Shown: piece after piece, positions 27,187 to 36,799 of the stretch | How positions within the stretch are numbered: the first letter of the stretch is position 1 | Layout of the letters: the number at the start of each line of letters is the position of its first letter | Source: Ichthyocystis sparus | Lineage (GTDB): Bacteria; Pseudomonadota; Gammaproteobacteria; Burkholderiales; 2013Ark19i | Length of the DNA stretch: 64,000 nt | Assembly: GCF_900078755.1 (NCBI RefSeq) | Contig: NZ_FKIH01000005.1 | Strand: one strand, 5' to 3' | Made by a program: the position numbers and the translations under genes | Notes under the pieces: generated by a model | Seen by the model: the letters and a program-made list of their open reading frames with translations, nothing else | Database searches by the model: none | What the model was told of the DNA's origin: nothing

Positions 27187-27893
27187 AAATTTCCTCACCA
27201 ACAGCACCTATAAGCACCCTAATGCAATAGCAAAGTTATGATACAAAAACACAATATATGACACTAAAAACGTTACTTAGGGCAGAAAATTTTCTTTCAA
27301 AAATGTCCGCCCTAAATAAGTGTGGATAGTATCATAAGCTTCTCTGCCAAAGATTATTATTTTATAGTCCACTGCAATGTAAATGATATATTTGATTCAG
27401 CAAACCTAAAAAACGGCTTCATCTAATAGAGTCTGTAATATATACCATACCCTAAAAAACTTTGGTATGTATTACAATTACTTACGAAACAAAGCTGATT
27501 GAGTACATTAGTATGGTAGTTAATGTCATACTTCAATATTACGAGTTATATCATTATAATTATTTTTGTAATTATTATAATAATGCGCACAACATATAAA
27601 ATTAGAATACATTCCCTATAATTTTGGTCTATAAATTATTGTAGTACACATAGTAGATTACTACTTGTAAAATACATAAGAAAAGAAAAAATTACTCGAT
27701 TAATTATATTTCTTATAGATAGTTTACTGCGAATTACGCGTAGTAATTTAATAAAAAGACGGTGCATAAAACCACGTATAAAAACACGCTAAGTCATAAC
27801 AGAATCAAACAACACATGTAGGAAATGGGTGGCTCACAAAAAGCAGGAAAAGATAACAATTACAAATCTAATCTGCAAAATCACAAGCTACGA
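27187..27893. other. AT-rich spacer between ybeY and the lectin-like gene
   Basis: No gene seen. It holds a possible hairpin (TTAGGGC with GCCCTAA, 27278-27317; loop about 25) and a short one (CATACC with GGTATG, 27446-27468), either of which could end ybeY-operon transcription. The middle (27480-27760) is low-complexity A/T. Confidence 0.5.
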
Positions 27894-28355
27894 CTAGCCT
27901 ACTCTAGGATCAGGAAAACTCATTTGGTAAAGAATTTGCCTTTCAAGATCTTCCATGACCTCAGCATCATGATCATTCTCATGATCAAAACCATAAGCAT
28001 GCAAAAAACCATGAACCAGTAAATGGGCATAATGGTCCCTAAGTATTTTATTTTGTATAATAGATTCTTCGCGAACCACCGGGACGCATAAAACAATATC
28101 AGCATAATAATCACCCAACTCCTGGTAAGAGAATGTTAACACATTGGTGGGATAGTCCTTACCACGGAAGGAAGCGTTAAGCTTCCTTGAATCGTCCTCA
28201 TCAACAAAGCGTGCCACAACATTGCAAAGAACATACCCTACTCTACCAGAAACAAAATTTGAGGTATTGCGTAAAAATGTCCTGACCTGCCCATAACTAA
28301 CGTGAGGTGGATAAAAGCGACTACACCATTGATACACCAACAAACTAGAGCTCAT
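27894..28355 (-). CDS. ybeY: Endoribonuclease YbeY
   Basis: Single-strand endoribonuclease needed for 16S rRNA 3'-end maturation and ribosome quality control. The zinc site HGFLHAYGFDHEND (His115, His119, His125) is intact, and the segment TNVLTFSY before it is the family's conserved strand. Its length of 153 residues is normal. The start overlaps the miaB stop by four bases (ATGA-type), so the two are translationally coupled; miaB-ybeY is a widespread pair. Confidence 0.95.
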   Translation of the reverse strand: MSSSLLVYQWCSRFYPPHVSYGQVRTFLRNTSNFVSGRVGYVLCNVVARFVDEDDSRKLNASFRGKDYPTNVLTFSYQELGDYYADIVLCVPVVREESIIQNKILRDHYAHLLVHGFLHAYGFDHENDHDAEVMEDLERQILYQMSFPDPRVG

Positions 28356-29695
28356 ACCACAGAAACAAACTCACCACGAAAGCTATTGGAAAGTGCTTCA
28401 AGCAACCTAACCAACACAAATTTACCATTAGCTTCCGGTGGAGCAGAAAAATTTACAACCCTATTGCTACTCGTTCTACCACTAAATATGGAAGGATCTT
28501 TCTTGGATGTACCATTAACCAAAACAACTTGCTCCGTACCAATCATAGATTGACTTATGCACAGTGCCTTTTCATTCAAAAGATCTTGCAACCTGTACAA
28601 GCGATTCAACTTTTCTTCTTTTGATACAGAATCTGGTAAAAAAGAGGCCGGGGTTCCAGGTCTACGACTGTACACAAATGAAAAGGAGAGATCAAAATTA
28701 ACACTATCCACCAACCCCATCGTTTCCAAAAAATCCTCCTCAGTCTCTCCTGGAAAACCAACTATAAAATCAGATGAAATAGATATATCAGTCCGAACCT
28801 GTCTAACGCGACGGATTATGGACTTATATTCCAAAGCTGTATAGCCCCTCTTCATAGCCGCAAGAACCCTATCTGATCCAGACTGTACTGGCAAATGCAG
28901 ATGAGAGGCTAGCTTGGAAAGTGTACCGTAGCTATCAATAAGGCGACGAGTCATTTCACGTGGATGAGAGGTTGTATAACGTATGCGCCTCAACTCAGGA
29001 ATAGCGTGCAAATAGGACAACAGTAAAGAAAAATCCACTTCCTCACCAGACTCATAACAATCGCGATAAGCATTAACATTCTGTCCCAGAAGCGTTACCT
29101 CTACAACACCATTTTGAACTAACTGATAAACTTCAGCCAAAATATCCTCAAAAGGACGAGACACTTCCTCTCCACGTGTATATGGAACTATACAAAAACT
29201 ACAATACTTAGAACACCCCTCCATAATCGACACAAAAGCAGACGGTCCATCCACACTAGGCTTGGGAAGGGCATCAAACTTTTCTACTTGAGGAAAAGAA
29301 ATATCTACCTGGGGTCTACCTAATTGTTTTCTTCTTTCAATTAAATCTGGTATGCGATGCAAAGTTTGAGGACCAAAAACCAAATCCACAAATCCAGCAC
29401 GATTAATAATTGATTCACCTTCTTGAGAAGCAACACAACCACCAACACCTATCATAACTTCGGGATTCTTCTCTTTGATAATCCTCGCCCGACCAAGATC
29501 AGTAAAAACTTTCTCTTGAGCTTTCTCCCTAACGGAGCAAGTATTGAATATTAGCAAATCCGCATCTTCCGGAACGTCAGACTTCGCATAACCAGATTCA
29601 CGCAAGATATCAAACATCTTATCGGTATCATATGAGTTCATCTGACAACCAAAACTCTTAATGAATACCTTTTTCCGCTTCATAATCGCACTCAC
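28352..29695 (-). CDS. miaB: tRNA-2-methylthio-N6-dimethylallyladenosine synthase MiaB
   Basis: Radical-SAM enzyme that adds the methylthio group to i6A37 of tRNAs reading UNN codons. An N-terminal UPF0004 domain binds one iron-sulphur cluster (Cys in FGCQMNSYD, FNTCSV and GGCVAS). The radical-SAM motif is CSKYCSFC, and a TRAM domain lies in the last 65 residues (SGRTSSNRVVNF). Start is either GTG 29695 or ATG 29683 (MKRKKVFIKSFGCQ); neither has a strong ribosome site. The gene follows rluB by about 15-30 bases and precedes ybeY with overlap. Confidence 0.95.
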   Translation of the reverse strand: MSAIMKRKKVFIKSFGCQMNSYDTDKMFDILRESGYAKSDVPEDADLLIFNTCSVREKAQEKVFTDLGRARIIKEKNPEVMIGVGGCVASQEGESIINRAGFVDLVFGPQTLHRIPDLIERRKQLGRPQVDISFPQVEKFDALPKPSVDGPSAFVSIMEGCSKYCSFCIVPYTRGEEVSRPFEDILAEVYQLVQNGVVEVTLLGQNVNAYRDCYESGEEVDFSLLLSYLHAIPELRRIRYTTSHPREMTRRLIDSYGTLSKLASHLHLPVQSGSDRVLAAMKRGYTALEYKSIIRRVRQVRTDISISSDFIVGFPGETEEDFLETMGLVDSVNFDLSFSFVYSRRPGTPASFLPDSVSKEEKLNRLYRLQDLLNEKALCISQSMIGTEQVVLVNGTSKKDPSIFSGRTSSNRVVNFSAPPEANGKFVLVRLLEALSNSFRGEFVSVV

Positions 29696-29710
29696 TTTAA
29701 AAACCTAAGA

Positions 29711-31423
29711 CTAGGAAGAAGAATCCCTTCTTCTAACGAGCCACCTCCTACGGTGAACAGGAGAACGCCCAGACTTTTTTCTATCAAAATAATAGTTAAG
29801 ACGTTTCTCAAGCCTTGTCAAGAAACTCTCTACGTCAGAACTAGGCAACTCTCTACACTGTCCTCTTTTTAGGTCAGTTGGTAGCCATAAATCACCATAC
29901 CTAACCCTTATAAGTCTGGTTACAGTTATCCCAAAGAATTCGAACATACGACGGACTTCACAATTCCTACCTTCTGAAAGAATAACACGGTACCAATGAT
30001 TGTAAGAACCGCGCTGTACCACTTCAGAATCACCTGACTCTGGCTCTCCAGAATCATGATGTCCACTATGTTGAGGATGAACATCTATTACAGTACGAAA
30101 GCGTGCTAAACCATCACTCAATTCAACTCCCTTCAACAAGGATTGAACCTGATCCTCTGTTAAAATACAGTTAATTCTAACGGCATACTCTCGCTCAATC
30201 TCATACCTGGGATGCATGAGATGGTTAGCTAAATCACCAGATGTAGTAAACAAAATTAAACCACTAGTATTAAAATCTAACCTACCTATGGGAATCCAAA
30301 CACCCTCCTCTAACACAGGCAAATTATCAAACACTGTAGGACGTGACTCCGGGTCATCACGGCTAACTATCTGCCCCTCTGGTTTGTAGTACAAAAGCAA
30401 TTTAGGCATAGCAACCGCGTGGTCTACTTTTATAATTTCACCATTTATTGAAACCATGTCAGTAGGAAAGATCTTCTGACCTATCTCAGCCACACAACCA
30501 TTAACGTTAACAGAACCATCAATTATAAGTTGCTCCATATCACGTCTGGAACCAACACCAGCATTAGCAAGTATCTTGTGAAGACGCTGCGGGGTATCAG
30601 CAGATGGTAACAGGGAAATTCTAGAACTCTTATTATTGGCGCATTTATTTGCGTTAGAGTAGCACCTGTACGGAGAACGCCTTCTGAACCCTTGATTTTC
30701 TGAGACTACATTCTCTTTACGAGTATAATAGGAATTGCCATTGCAGTTAGCATCTACAGAAAGATCATCAGAGGTAGGTAAATCAGAAAATTGACCACTG
30801 TTCTCCCTTCTATCACGACGAACATAGCTACGACAAAAATCACGTCCGGAGGATGACACTAAATCGTTGCGCCGATGTCGCTGGCGACGACCGTTGTTAT
30901 TATTATCAACAACAGGCAACTCGCAACTACGACTATCTCGCTTTGGGAAAGAATCGCTACTATTACCGGAACGAACAAATCGCTGAGTACGGACATCAGT
31001 ACGGTCACGATTACGGTAATTACCACTACCCCTGAGATTATTTCCAGGTTGTGAACCATCGCTGGATCGATATGGATACCCAGAACTAGTATTTAAACGA
31101 TCGCGACCACCGCCATAGTTGTTACCAGAAGAATAGCCAGCAGAAGAACGCCTAGTCTGATTAAAATTATTGCCTGACTGTCTCATATCAGAACGATCAG
31201 GACGGAAAAAGGTCGACGCATTATAACCACGAGATGCAGAAGACGAATTTGGGGAAACTCCCAATGTATGCAAAGTCATCACATCTGGACGATAGTTATC
31301 ACTATAATCGGCCCCATCATGAGCGGGATCACTGCTATTACTATTAGCAATGCTATTACTATTAGTAGTAGACTTCTGAGCTCTAGATGAGTAATTAACT
31401 CTTCTCTTTTGACGATAGATCAT
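29711..31423 (-). CDS. rluB: 23S rRNA pseudouridine synthase RluB with long disordered N-terminus
   Basis: RsuA-family enzyme that makes pseudouridine 2605 in 23S rRNA. The catalytic half carries an S4 RNA-binding domain (QRLHKILANAGVGSRRDMEQ) and the active-site motif GRLDFNTSGLILFT. Before these lie about 300 residues of Ser/Asn/Arg/Gly-rich low-complexity sequence (RSGNNFNQTRRSS and similar), probably unfolded and RNA-binding; betaproteobacterial RluB often has extensions, but this one is long. The frame opens at 31495 inside scpB. The ATG at 31423, with GGAA upstream, would shorten the overlap to 29 bases and is preferred, though not proven. Confidence 0.88.
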   Translation of the reverse strand: MIYRQKRRVNYSSRAQKSTTNSNSIANSNSSDPAHDGADYSDNYRPDVMTLHTLGVSPNSSSASRGYNASTFFRPDRSDMRQSGNNFNQTRRSSAGYSSGNNYGGGRDRLNTSSGYPYRSSDGSQPGNNLRGSGNYRNRDRTDVRTQRFVRSGNSSDSFPKRDSRSCELPVVDNNNNGRRQRHRRNDLVSSSGRDFCRSYVRRDRRENSGQFSDLPTSDDLSVDANCNGNSYYTRKENVVSENQGFRRRSPYRCYSNANKCANNKSSRISLLPSADTPQRLHKILANAGVGSRRDMEQLIIDGSVNVNGCVAEIGQKIFPTDMVSINGEIIKVDHAVAMPKLLLYYKPEGQIVSRDDPESRPTVFDNLPVLEEGVWIPIGRLDFNTSGLILFTTSGDLANHLMHPRYEIEREYAVRINCILTEDQVQSLLKGVELSDGLARFRTVIDVHPQHSGHHDSGEPESGDSEVVQRGSYNHWYRVILSEGRNCEVRRMFEFFGITVTRLIRVRYGDLWLPTDLKRGQCRELPSSDVESFLTRLEKRLNYYFDRKKSGRSPVHRRRWLVRRRDSSS

Positions 31424-32078
31424 CCATTGGTTCCAATATAGGTCCGAATGTCTGCAAAGCTGGCAACTCAGCCAAGCTATGCAAACCAAAGTCATCTAAA
31501 AATTGAACGGTCGTTGTGTACAATGCCGGGCGACCAATTGATTCACGACAGCCCTTAACAACAATCCACCCACGATCCTCCAATACCCTAACAATCTGTG
31601 GAGACAGGGATACGCCCCGAATTTCCTCTATATCACCCCTAGTAACAGGTTGCTTGTAAGCAATAACTGCCAAAGTCTCCATAACCGCTCGGGAATAACG
31701 TGGTGGCTTAATCTGTTTCAAACGATCCAAATAATGCTGGACTCGGAAAGAGGTCAAGAAACGCCAACCCCCAGCAGTTTCTACTAACTCAACACCCCTG
31801 CCGCAGTAACGATCCTTTAGGGATAACAAAACGGATATCAAATCAGACTCCGCAAAATCATCACCTACAATAATCGACAGTGCCTTTATAGACAAAGGTT
31901 CAGGGGAGGAAAAAATAGCAGCCTCTAAGACTACATCCAAATTATCATCTACAAAATCTCTGGACTCAGTCACAAAACCATCGCTACAGCCACCTGAAAT
32001 AACCCGTACGTCGACTATATCCGGACTTTCGCAACTTTGTGAAGGGTAATCGTTGGAATTTTGCCTATTATTATTCAT
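31395..32078 (-). CDS. scpB: Segregation and condensation protein B
   Basis: Partner of ScpA and SMC in chromosome condensation, made of two winged-helix domains. The family signature PRYSRAVMETLAVIAYKQPV is present, as is the second domain motif GRPALYTTTVQFLDDFGL. The frame opens at GTG 32087, directly next to the scpA stop. The ATG at 32078, with AGGTG spaced correctly, is the better start (227 residues). The first 40 residues are non-conserved and polar. The 3' end overlaps rluB. Confidence 0.93.
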   Translation of the reverse strand: MNNNRQNSNDYPSQSCESPDIVDVRVISGGCSDGFVTESRDFVDDNLDVVLEAAIFSSPEPLSIKALSIIVGDDFAESDLISVLLSLKDRYCGRGVELVETAGGWRFLTSFRVQHYLDRLKQIKPPRYSRAVMETLAVIAYKQPVTRGDIEEIRGVSLSPQIVRVLEDRGWIVVKGCRESIGRPALYTTTVQFLDDFGLHSLAELPALQTFGPILEPMDDLSSKEKS

Positions 32079-32087
32079 CCATATCAC

Positions 32088-32897
32088 CTACTTCGCAGCG
32101 TCTGAAGCTTCTCTTCTTCTGACGTAAAGGTAAGATAATGGCTCATCCTGAGCAACTTCAGCCTCCCTTAGCTTAACTAGCTCCAATATTGCCAAGAAAT
32201 ACACTACCTTATAGCAAATCGCCATGTTGTAATTACATAGCTCCTGAAAAACGAAAAATCTAGATATTTTCAAATTATTTCTCAAAATATCAACAAATTC
32301 TGAGACAACTAAAACTTCCCGAGCAACAGAATGGGGCTTAGAAAATAATCTAAGCTGGAGCAATCTTTTCCAGGAATAAACCAAGAAAGAAAGATCAGCC
32401 TTAGGCAAAACGGTGCCAACAGGACCACTCTGCTCCACAAAGACAGCCTGACAATCACGACCCACCAAGGTCATATCAGTTAAATACCTAGAAGCTCCAG
32501 ATATCTTCTCGTACTCTATGAGCCTTTTTACTAAATCATCCCTCGGATCAGAACCTTCTGCGTCAGAATTTTCAACATCTTCAACACATTTGCTAGGCAA
32601 CAAAGAGCGCAATTTAATATCGATCAACAAGGCAGCCATAAGCAAATAGTCAGCAGCTAACCGCAAATCGCACTGTCTAATCCTATCAACGTAGCATAGA
32701 TATTGCTCAGTTAGAAGCGCCATAGGAATATCAATAATATTTATCTTTGTTTGCTTTATTAAATACCACAAAAGGTCCATAGGACCAGAAAACGCTTCCA
32801 AACACACCTCCAGAGCTTCGGGAGGAATATAAAGCGCATCAGGAATAGGCAATTTCTCACCATATACCAAAGCTTCTTTACCAAAGTACTCACCCAA
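32088..32897 (-). CDS. scpA: Segregation and condensation protein A (kleisin)
   Basis: Kleisin subunit that bridges SMC heads. The N-terminal signature is clear (FSGPMDLLWYLIKQTKINI, then AADYLLMAALLIDIKLRSLL), and the C-terminal winged helix ends the protein (FLAILELVKLREAEV). The frame opens at TTG 32897, 23 bases after trpS. Conserved sequence begins only at about residue 25, so a later start is possible. Its stop abuts scpB. Confidence 0.93.
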   Translation of the reverse strand: MGEYFGKEALVYGEKLPIPDALYIPPEALEVCLEAFSGPMDLLWYLIKQTKINIIDIPMALLTEQYLCYVDRIRQCDLRLAADYLLMAALLIDIKLRSLLPSKCVEDVENSDAEGSDPRDDLVKRLIEYEKISGASRYLTDMTLVGRDCQAVFVEQSGPVGTVLPKADLSFLVYSWKRLLQLRLFSKPHSVAREVLVVSEFVDILRNNLKISRFFVFQELCNYNMAICYKVVYFLAILELVKLREAEVAQDEPLSYLYVRRREASDAAK

Positions 32898-32920
32898 CCT
32901 ATACGCCCTATTACTAAAAA

Positions 32921-34141
32921 TTATGGTAAAAATGTTTTCGTCGACAAACCAATGGAGCTACGTATATCACGCATAGTATCTTGCGCTATGCTGCGGGCGC
33001 GCTCACAACCATCAGAGAGAATATTACGAATCAACTCAGGATTCCTTAAAAAAGGCTCTGCGCGCTCGTGGATTAGCTTTTGCCCCTCAACCATGTTACC
33101 AGAAAGGGCTTTCTTGCAATCAACACAACCTATATTCGCAGACCTGCACCCATCATTGACCCAAGACTGTACTTCTGAAGTGGAATATACCTTATGAAAT
33201 TGGAAAACTGGACAAAGATCCGGATTTCCAAAATCTGAACGACGAACCCTATTGGGATCCGTAGGCATCTTTTTTATTTTATCAGGTAAAGCAGCAAGGT
33301 CTTCACGAAAATAAATCGTATTCTTGTATGACTTAGACATTTTCTGGCCGTCTGTACCAGGAAAGCACGAATTCTCGGATAACAACCCCTCAGGTTCACA
33401 GAGAATTTCCCGAGAACACCCACCAAGATACCCGTACAAACGTTCACAATCGCTTGCTGTGAGGTTTTGCTGCTCAGATACAAGTGCCCTAGCGCTCTCC
33501 AGGGACTCCTTATCCCCTTTCTCTTGATAATTAGTCCTTAGATTCATGTACAAGGAAAACGACTTCTTTCCCATCTTCCTAGCAGCCTCGCAAGCATTCT
33601 CCATAAACCCTTGCTCAAAACCGTACAAACTATTAAATCGACGAACTACCTCCCTAGCTAACTCAATATGTGGTAGCTGGTCATCACCAACTGGCACATA
33701 ATTGGAACGATACAAAAGTATATCAGCTGCCATTAACAGCGGATATCCCAAAAATCCATAGGTACTTAAATCCAAATTCGATAACTTCTCCTGTTGCTCA
33801 CGGTAGGTAGGAACACGTTCCAGCCAGCTGATAGGAGTCACCATGGATAACAGTAGGTGCAGTTCAGAAATCTCTGGAATATGGGACTGAACGAAAATAA
33901 CTGCCTGTTGTGGATCAATTCCGGCTGACAACCAATCAACAACCATATCATAAGTATTTTGTTCTATATCACCGGCATTTCTGTAATGAGTTGTTAGACC
34001 ATGATAGTCAGCAACAAAAAACAGACATTCATATCTACGCTGAAAATCCACCCAATTCTTTAGCACACCGTGGTAATGGCCTATATGGAGGCGACCAGTT
34101 GGCCTCATGCCAGATGTTACTCTATTTAAGTGAACTCTCAC
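32921..34141 (-). CDS. trpS: Tryptophan--tRNA ligase
   Basis: Class I aminoacyl-tRNA synthetase charging tRNA-Trp. The ATP site GRLHIGHYHG and the KMSKS loop (GQKMSKSYKN) are intact. It is of the longer type with an insertion between the two motifs. The frame extends to 34177, but conserved sequence starts at VRVHLNRVTSGMRPTG. That codon is a GTG at 34141 whose GTGA overlaps the stop of the M50 protease gene, so this coupled start (406 residues) is chosen. Confidence 0.93.
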   Translation of the reverse strand: MRVHLNRVTSGMRPTGRLHIGHYHGVLKNWVDFQRRYECLFFVADYHGLTTHYRNAGDIEQNTYDMVVDWLSAGIDPQQAVIFVQSHIPEISELHLLLSMVTPISWLERVPTYREQQEKLSNLDLSTYGFLGYPLLMAADILLYRSNYVPVGDDQLPHIELAREVVRRFNSLYGFEQGFMENACEAARKMGKKSFSLYMNLRTNYQEKGDKESLESARALVSEQQNLTASDCERLYGYLGGCSREILCEPEGLLSENSCFPGTDGQKMSKSYKNTIYFREDLAALPDKIKKMPTDPNRVRRSDFGNPDLCPVFQFHKVYSTSEVQSWVNDGCRSANIGCVDCKKALSGNMVEGQKLIHERAEPFLRNPELIRNILSDGCERARSIAQDTMRDIRSSIGLSTKTFLP

Positions 34142-34833
34142 GAAAATCTGCCCCCAAAAATACCATGCAACAGCCACAAAATGGAATCATAAAACGGAGC
34201 AACCCACAGATAAACTATATTCACCCCTATCAAGTGACCCAAAATAATAACGGCCAAAACAGCAAAAACACCCCACTGCTCGAAACTACCATACACAATG
34301 GATAGCCTAGGCGGCAAAAGAGCATGTACCACCCTACCGCCATCAAATGGAAGTATCGGTATCATATTAAAAGCAAGAAAAATCGCATTGATCTGAATAC
34401 CTGCCACTGCAACTTGAATCCAAAAGTTGCTAGAATCAACAAACGATACCAAAATACGGGCTACAAAGGCCCACGCAAAAGACATAGCAAAATTAGCAAG
34501 AGGACCTGACAACGAGACCGCAACCAATGGGTATCGTCCAGATCTAAGACGAGCACGATTTACTGGTATAGGCTTAGCCCAACCAAACCAAAGCGGTAGC
34601 CCTATAGAAGACTTTAGGAGAATGTACAAAATTATAGGCAAAATCACAGTTCCTACTGGATCAATATGGTGCAATGGATTCATGCTGAGCCTACCCTGAC
34701 GAAGAGCAGTATCGTCGCCAAACTTAGAGGCTGCATAGGCATGAGCAATTTCATGCCCAGTCAAAGCAAGCATTATGGGCAAAAAAATTACAGAAATAGT
34801 CCCCAACGATTGGTAAACAGACTGCACTCTCAA
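34138..34833 (-). CDS. Site-2 protease family (M50) membrane metalloprotease
   Basis: Integral membrane zinc protease of the short YwhC-like type. The zinc motif HEIAH is at residues 27-31 in the first membrane segments and a second metal-ligand motif PFDGGRVVHALL lies around 165; about five hydrophobic helices are visible and there is no PDZ domain. Substrate unknown. It is the first gene of the run M50-trpS-scpA-scpB-rluB, an order common in Burkholderiales, and trpS overlaps its stop. Confidence 0.9.
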   Translation of the reverse strand: MRVQSVYQSLGTISVIFLPIMLALTGHEIAHAYAASKFGDDTALRQGRLSMNPLHHIDPVGTVILPIILYILLKSSIGLPLWFGWAKPIPVNRARLRSGRYPLVAVSLSGPLANFAMSFAWAFVARILVSFVDSSNFWIQVAVAGIQINAIFLAFNMIPILPFDGGRVVHALLPPRLSIVYGSFEQWGVFAVLAVIILGHLIGVNIVYLWVAPFYDSILWLLHGIFGGRFS

Positions 34834-35238
34834 CCACCAATATCATCCCGTATGCCAAATCATAGCAAATTACCTAACAAACCAGAAAGGGTGGAATGCA
34901 CAAATGCGCTAAAATTAACCAATAAAATAGTAATAAGTAACGAATTAATGGAAAATTACTTACATACTAATAGCTTAGAGGGATGTTTACTAAAGTACCC
35001 AAAACCGGATGCGGTACATCAATATCACATGCATAAGCACGCTAAAAACTAAAATCCCTGTCGCGAGCGCACAGCCAATTAAAAACAAAAATTTCTCTTA
35101 CTTCCGTATTAAAGACATTAATTTTCTCCTATAATGACACTCCGGTCGCTACTGTAACGGCAGCACTTAGTCTCCTCAGTTAATAAGCAGCGCCTGCACT
35201 CATAAATCTACTTTGAACCTTAAACGCTGGGGGTATAC
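34834..35238. other. Divergent intergenic region upstream of gcvT
   Basis: Separates the minus-strand M50 operon from the plus-strand glycine cleavage operon. I looked for a glycine riboswitch and did not find its conserved cores. Apart from the possible promoter at 35130 nothing was recognised. Confidence 0.5.
35106..35135 (+). promoter_or_regulatory. Possible promoter of the gcv operon
   Basis: A perfect TATAAT lies at 35130-35135, about 100 bases before the gcvT start. The upstream half is poor (GTATTA at 35106 at 18-base spacing), so this would be a weak or activated promoter. Confidence 0.4.
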
Positions 35239-36342
35239 TTGGAATATTCTGATTTAAAGAGGACTGCTTTATTTTCAAAGCATCAGTTGAGCGAAGCACG
35301 CTTCGCTCAATTCTCTGGGTGGTATATGCCTCTGCACTACGGATCTCAGATAGAAGAACATAAATCTGTTCGTAAAAACGTCGGGATATTTGATGTTTCT
35401 CATATGTGCTGTCTAGATGTCAGAGGAGAAAGTTCTGAATCATTCCTTAGGTACGTGTTTTCTAACGATATTACTTCTTTAGATGGTTACGGTCGGGCCA
35501 TGTATGGGTGCCTTCTAAATGACCAGGGGGGCATAATAGATGACCTTATCGTATACAGGATGCGCAAGGACTGGATCAGAATGGTTGTCAATGCTGGCCG
35601 TAGTGAGTACGACTTAAAGTGGCTACAAGACAAAAATGAATCATTTAGATGCGATATCGTAAAAAGCTCTGAACTTTCGATATTGTCTATACAGGGACCA
35701 AACTGTGTTTCCTTACTAACAAAGTGTGAAAATTCTTTCCTGACAAACAGCAGCTCGTCTCTTTCGGCATTTTCTTGTGAATTTGATGAAAATAGTAATT
35801 ACTTTATAGCAAGAACGGGCTATACGGGTGAGGATGGGTTTGAGCTTATTGTCCCCAACGATGATGCTCTTTTGATTTGGGACAAGTGCACTGAAAATGG
35901 CGCCTCTCTTTGTGGATTAGGAGCCCGAGACACCCTTAGGCTAGAAGCGGGCCTAAATTTGTATGGCCATGAGATGGATGACACAATAACGCCAAGTGAG
36001 TGCGGCATTGGATGGGCGGTAAACACCAAAGATCCAGAGCGTCGTTTTGTAGGTAGAGATGCACTAAAAAACCATGAGCCTCGCTTCAAAAGAATCGGGG
36101 TGGTTTTAACTGAACATGGAGTACTACGCCAGAACCAGAAGTTGATTGGAGAGTATGGAGATGGTGTGCTTACATCTGGTGGTTTTTCACCAACCATGGG
36201 CAAAGGTGTAGGTATAGCACGTATTCCAAGAGGCTTTACGGCTGGGCAATCTGTTGAGATATCCGTCAGGGGAAAGCAGGTTACTGCAAAGCTTTGTGCT
36301 CTGCCATTCGTACGCAAGGGAAAAATTTTGGCTATGGTATAG
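35239..36342 (+). CDS. gcvT: Glycine cleavage system T protein (aminomethyltransferase)
   Basis: Transfers the methylene group from the lipoyl arm of GcvH to tetrahydrofolate, releasing ammonia. Start is a TTG preceded by GGGGG at normal spacing, giving MEYSDLKRTALFSKH, which fits the family's usual first residues. Typical motifs: FSGWYMPLHYGSQIEEHKSV, FDVSHM, ARTGYTGEDGFELIV and GLGARDTLRLEAGLNLYGHE. At 367 residues the length is normal. First gene of gcvT-gcvH-gcvPA-gcvPB, with 19 bases to gcvH. Confidence 0.96.
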   Translation: MEYSDLKRTALFSKHQLSEARFAQFSGWYMPLHYGSQIEEHKSVRKNVGIFDVSHMCCLDVRGESSESFLRYVFSNDITSLDGYGRAMYGCLLNDQGGIIDDLIVYRMRKDWIRMVVNAGRSEYDLKWLQDKNESFRCDIVKSSELSILSIQGPNCVSLLTKCENSFLTNSSSSLSAFSCEFDENSNYFIARTGYTGEDGFELIVPNDDALLIWDKCTENGASLCGLGARDTLRLEAGLNLYGHEMDDTITPSECGIGWAVNTKDPERRFVGRDALKNHEPRFKRIGVVLTEHGVLRQNQKLIGEYGDGVLTSGGFSPTMGKGVGIARIPRGFTAGQSVEISVRGKQVTAKLCALPFVRKGKILAMV

Positions 36343-36361
36343 ACTATATGAGGATTTTATT

Positions 36362-36766
36362 ATGAATCGTGATGACATAAGGAAATTACTGAAGTTTACA
36401 AGAACTCATGAGTGGGTGTTGCTTAAGTCTGATAACATAGCAGTTGTTGGAATATCTGATCATGCTCAAAGCGTGCTTGGGGACATAGTTTTTATTTCTC
36501 TTCCTGAAGTTGGGTCTTCTGTTTCCAGTTCTCAGGATTGTGCTGTAGTTGAGTCAGTAAAATCTGCTTCTGATGTATATGCGCCGCTTTCTGGAAAAAT
36601 AAGGGCTATAAATACAGCACTAACAAATGACACCCAGGAAATCAATCGCAGTGCTTACGATAATTGGCTTTTCGAAATTGAATTCTCCAATCCTGAAGAA
36701 CTAAATAACCTACTCTCCATAGAAGAGTACGAGTACTTTGTAAAAAGCACTGACTATGTTGACTAG
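36362..36766 (+). CDS. gcvH: Glycine cleavage system H protein
   Basis: Lipoyl carrier of the glycine cleavage complex. The lipoylated lysine is Lys67 in VVESVKSASDVYAPLSG. The open frame extends back into gcvT, but the ATG at 36362 has GAGG upstream and begins MNRDDIRKLLKFTRTHEW, giving the normal length of 134 residues. Lies between gcvT and gcvPA with short spacings. Confidence 0.96.
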   Translation: MNRDDIRKLLKFTRTHEWVLLKSDNIAVVGISDHAQSVLGDIVFISLPEVGSSVSSSQDCAVVESVKSASDVYAPLSGKIRAINTALTNDTQEINRSAYDNWLFEIEFSNPEELNNLLSIEEYEYFVKSTDYVD

Positions 36767-36799
36767 CTTGGTCCTAAATTTCTAGCATGGGAAAAGCAT

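Noticed and set aside
34852..35052. Plus-strand small ORF between the M50 gene and gcvT
   Set aside because: No ribosome site, no recognisable composition, and its upstream part is antisense to the protease gene.
34834..35238. Glycine riboswitch before gcvT
   Set aside because: The conserved cores of the glycine aptamer were not found in this stretch.
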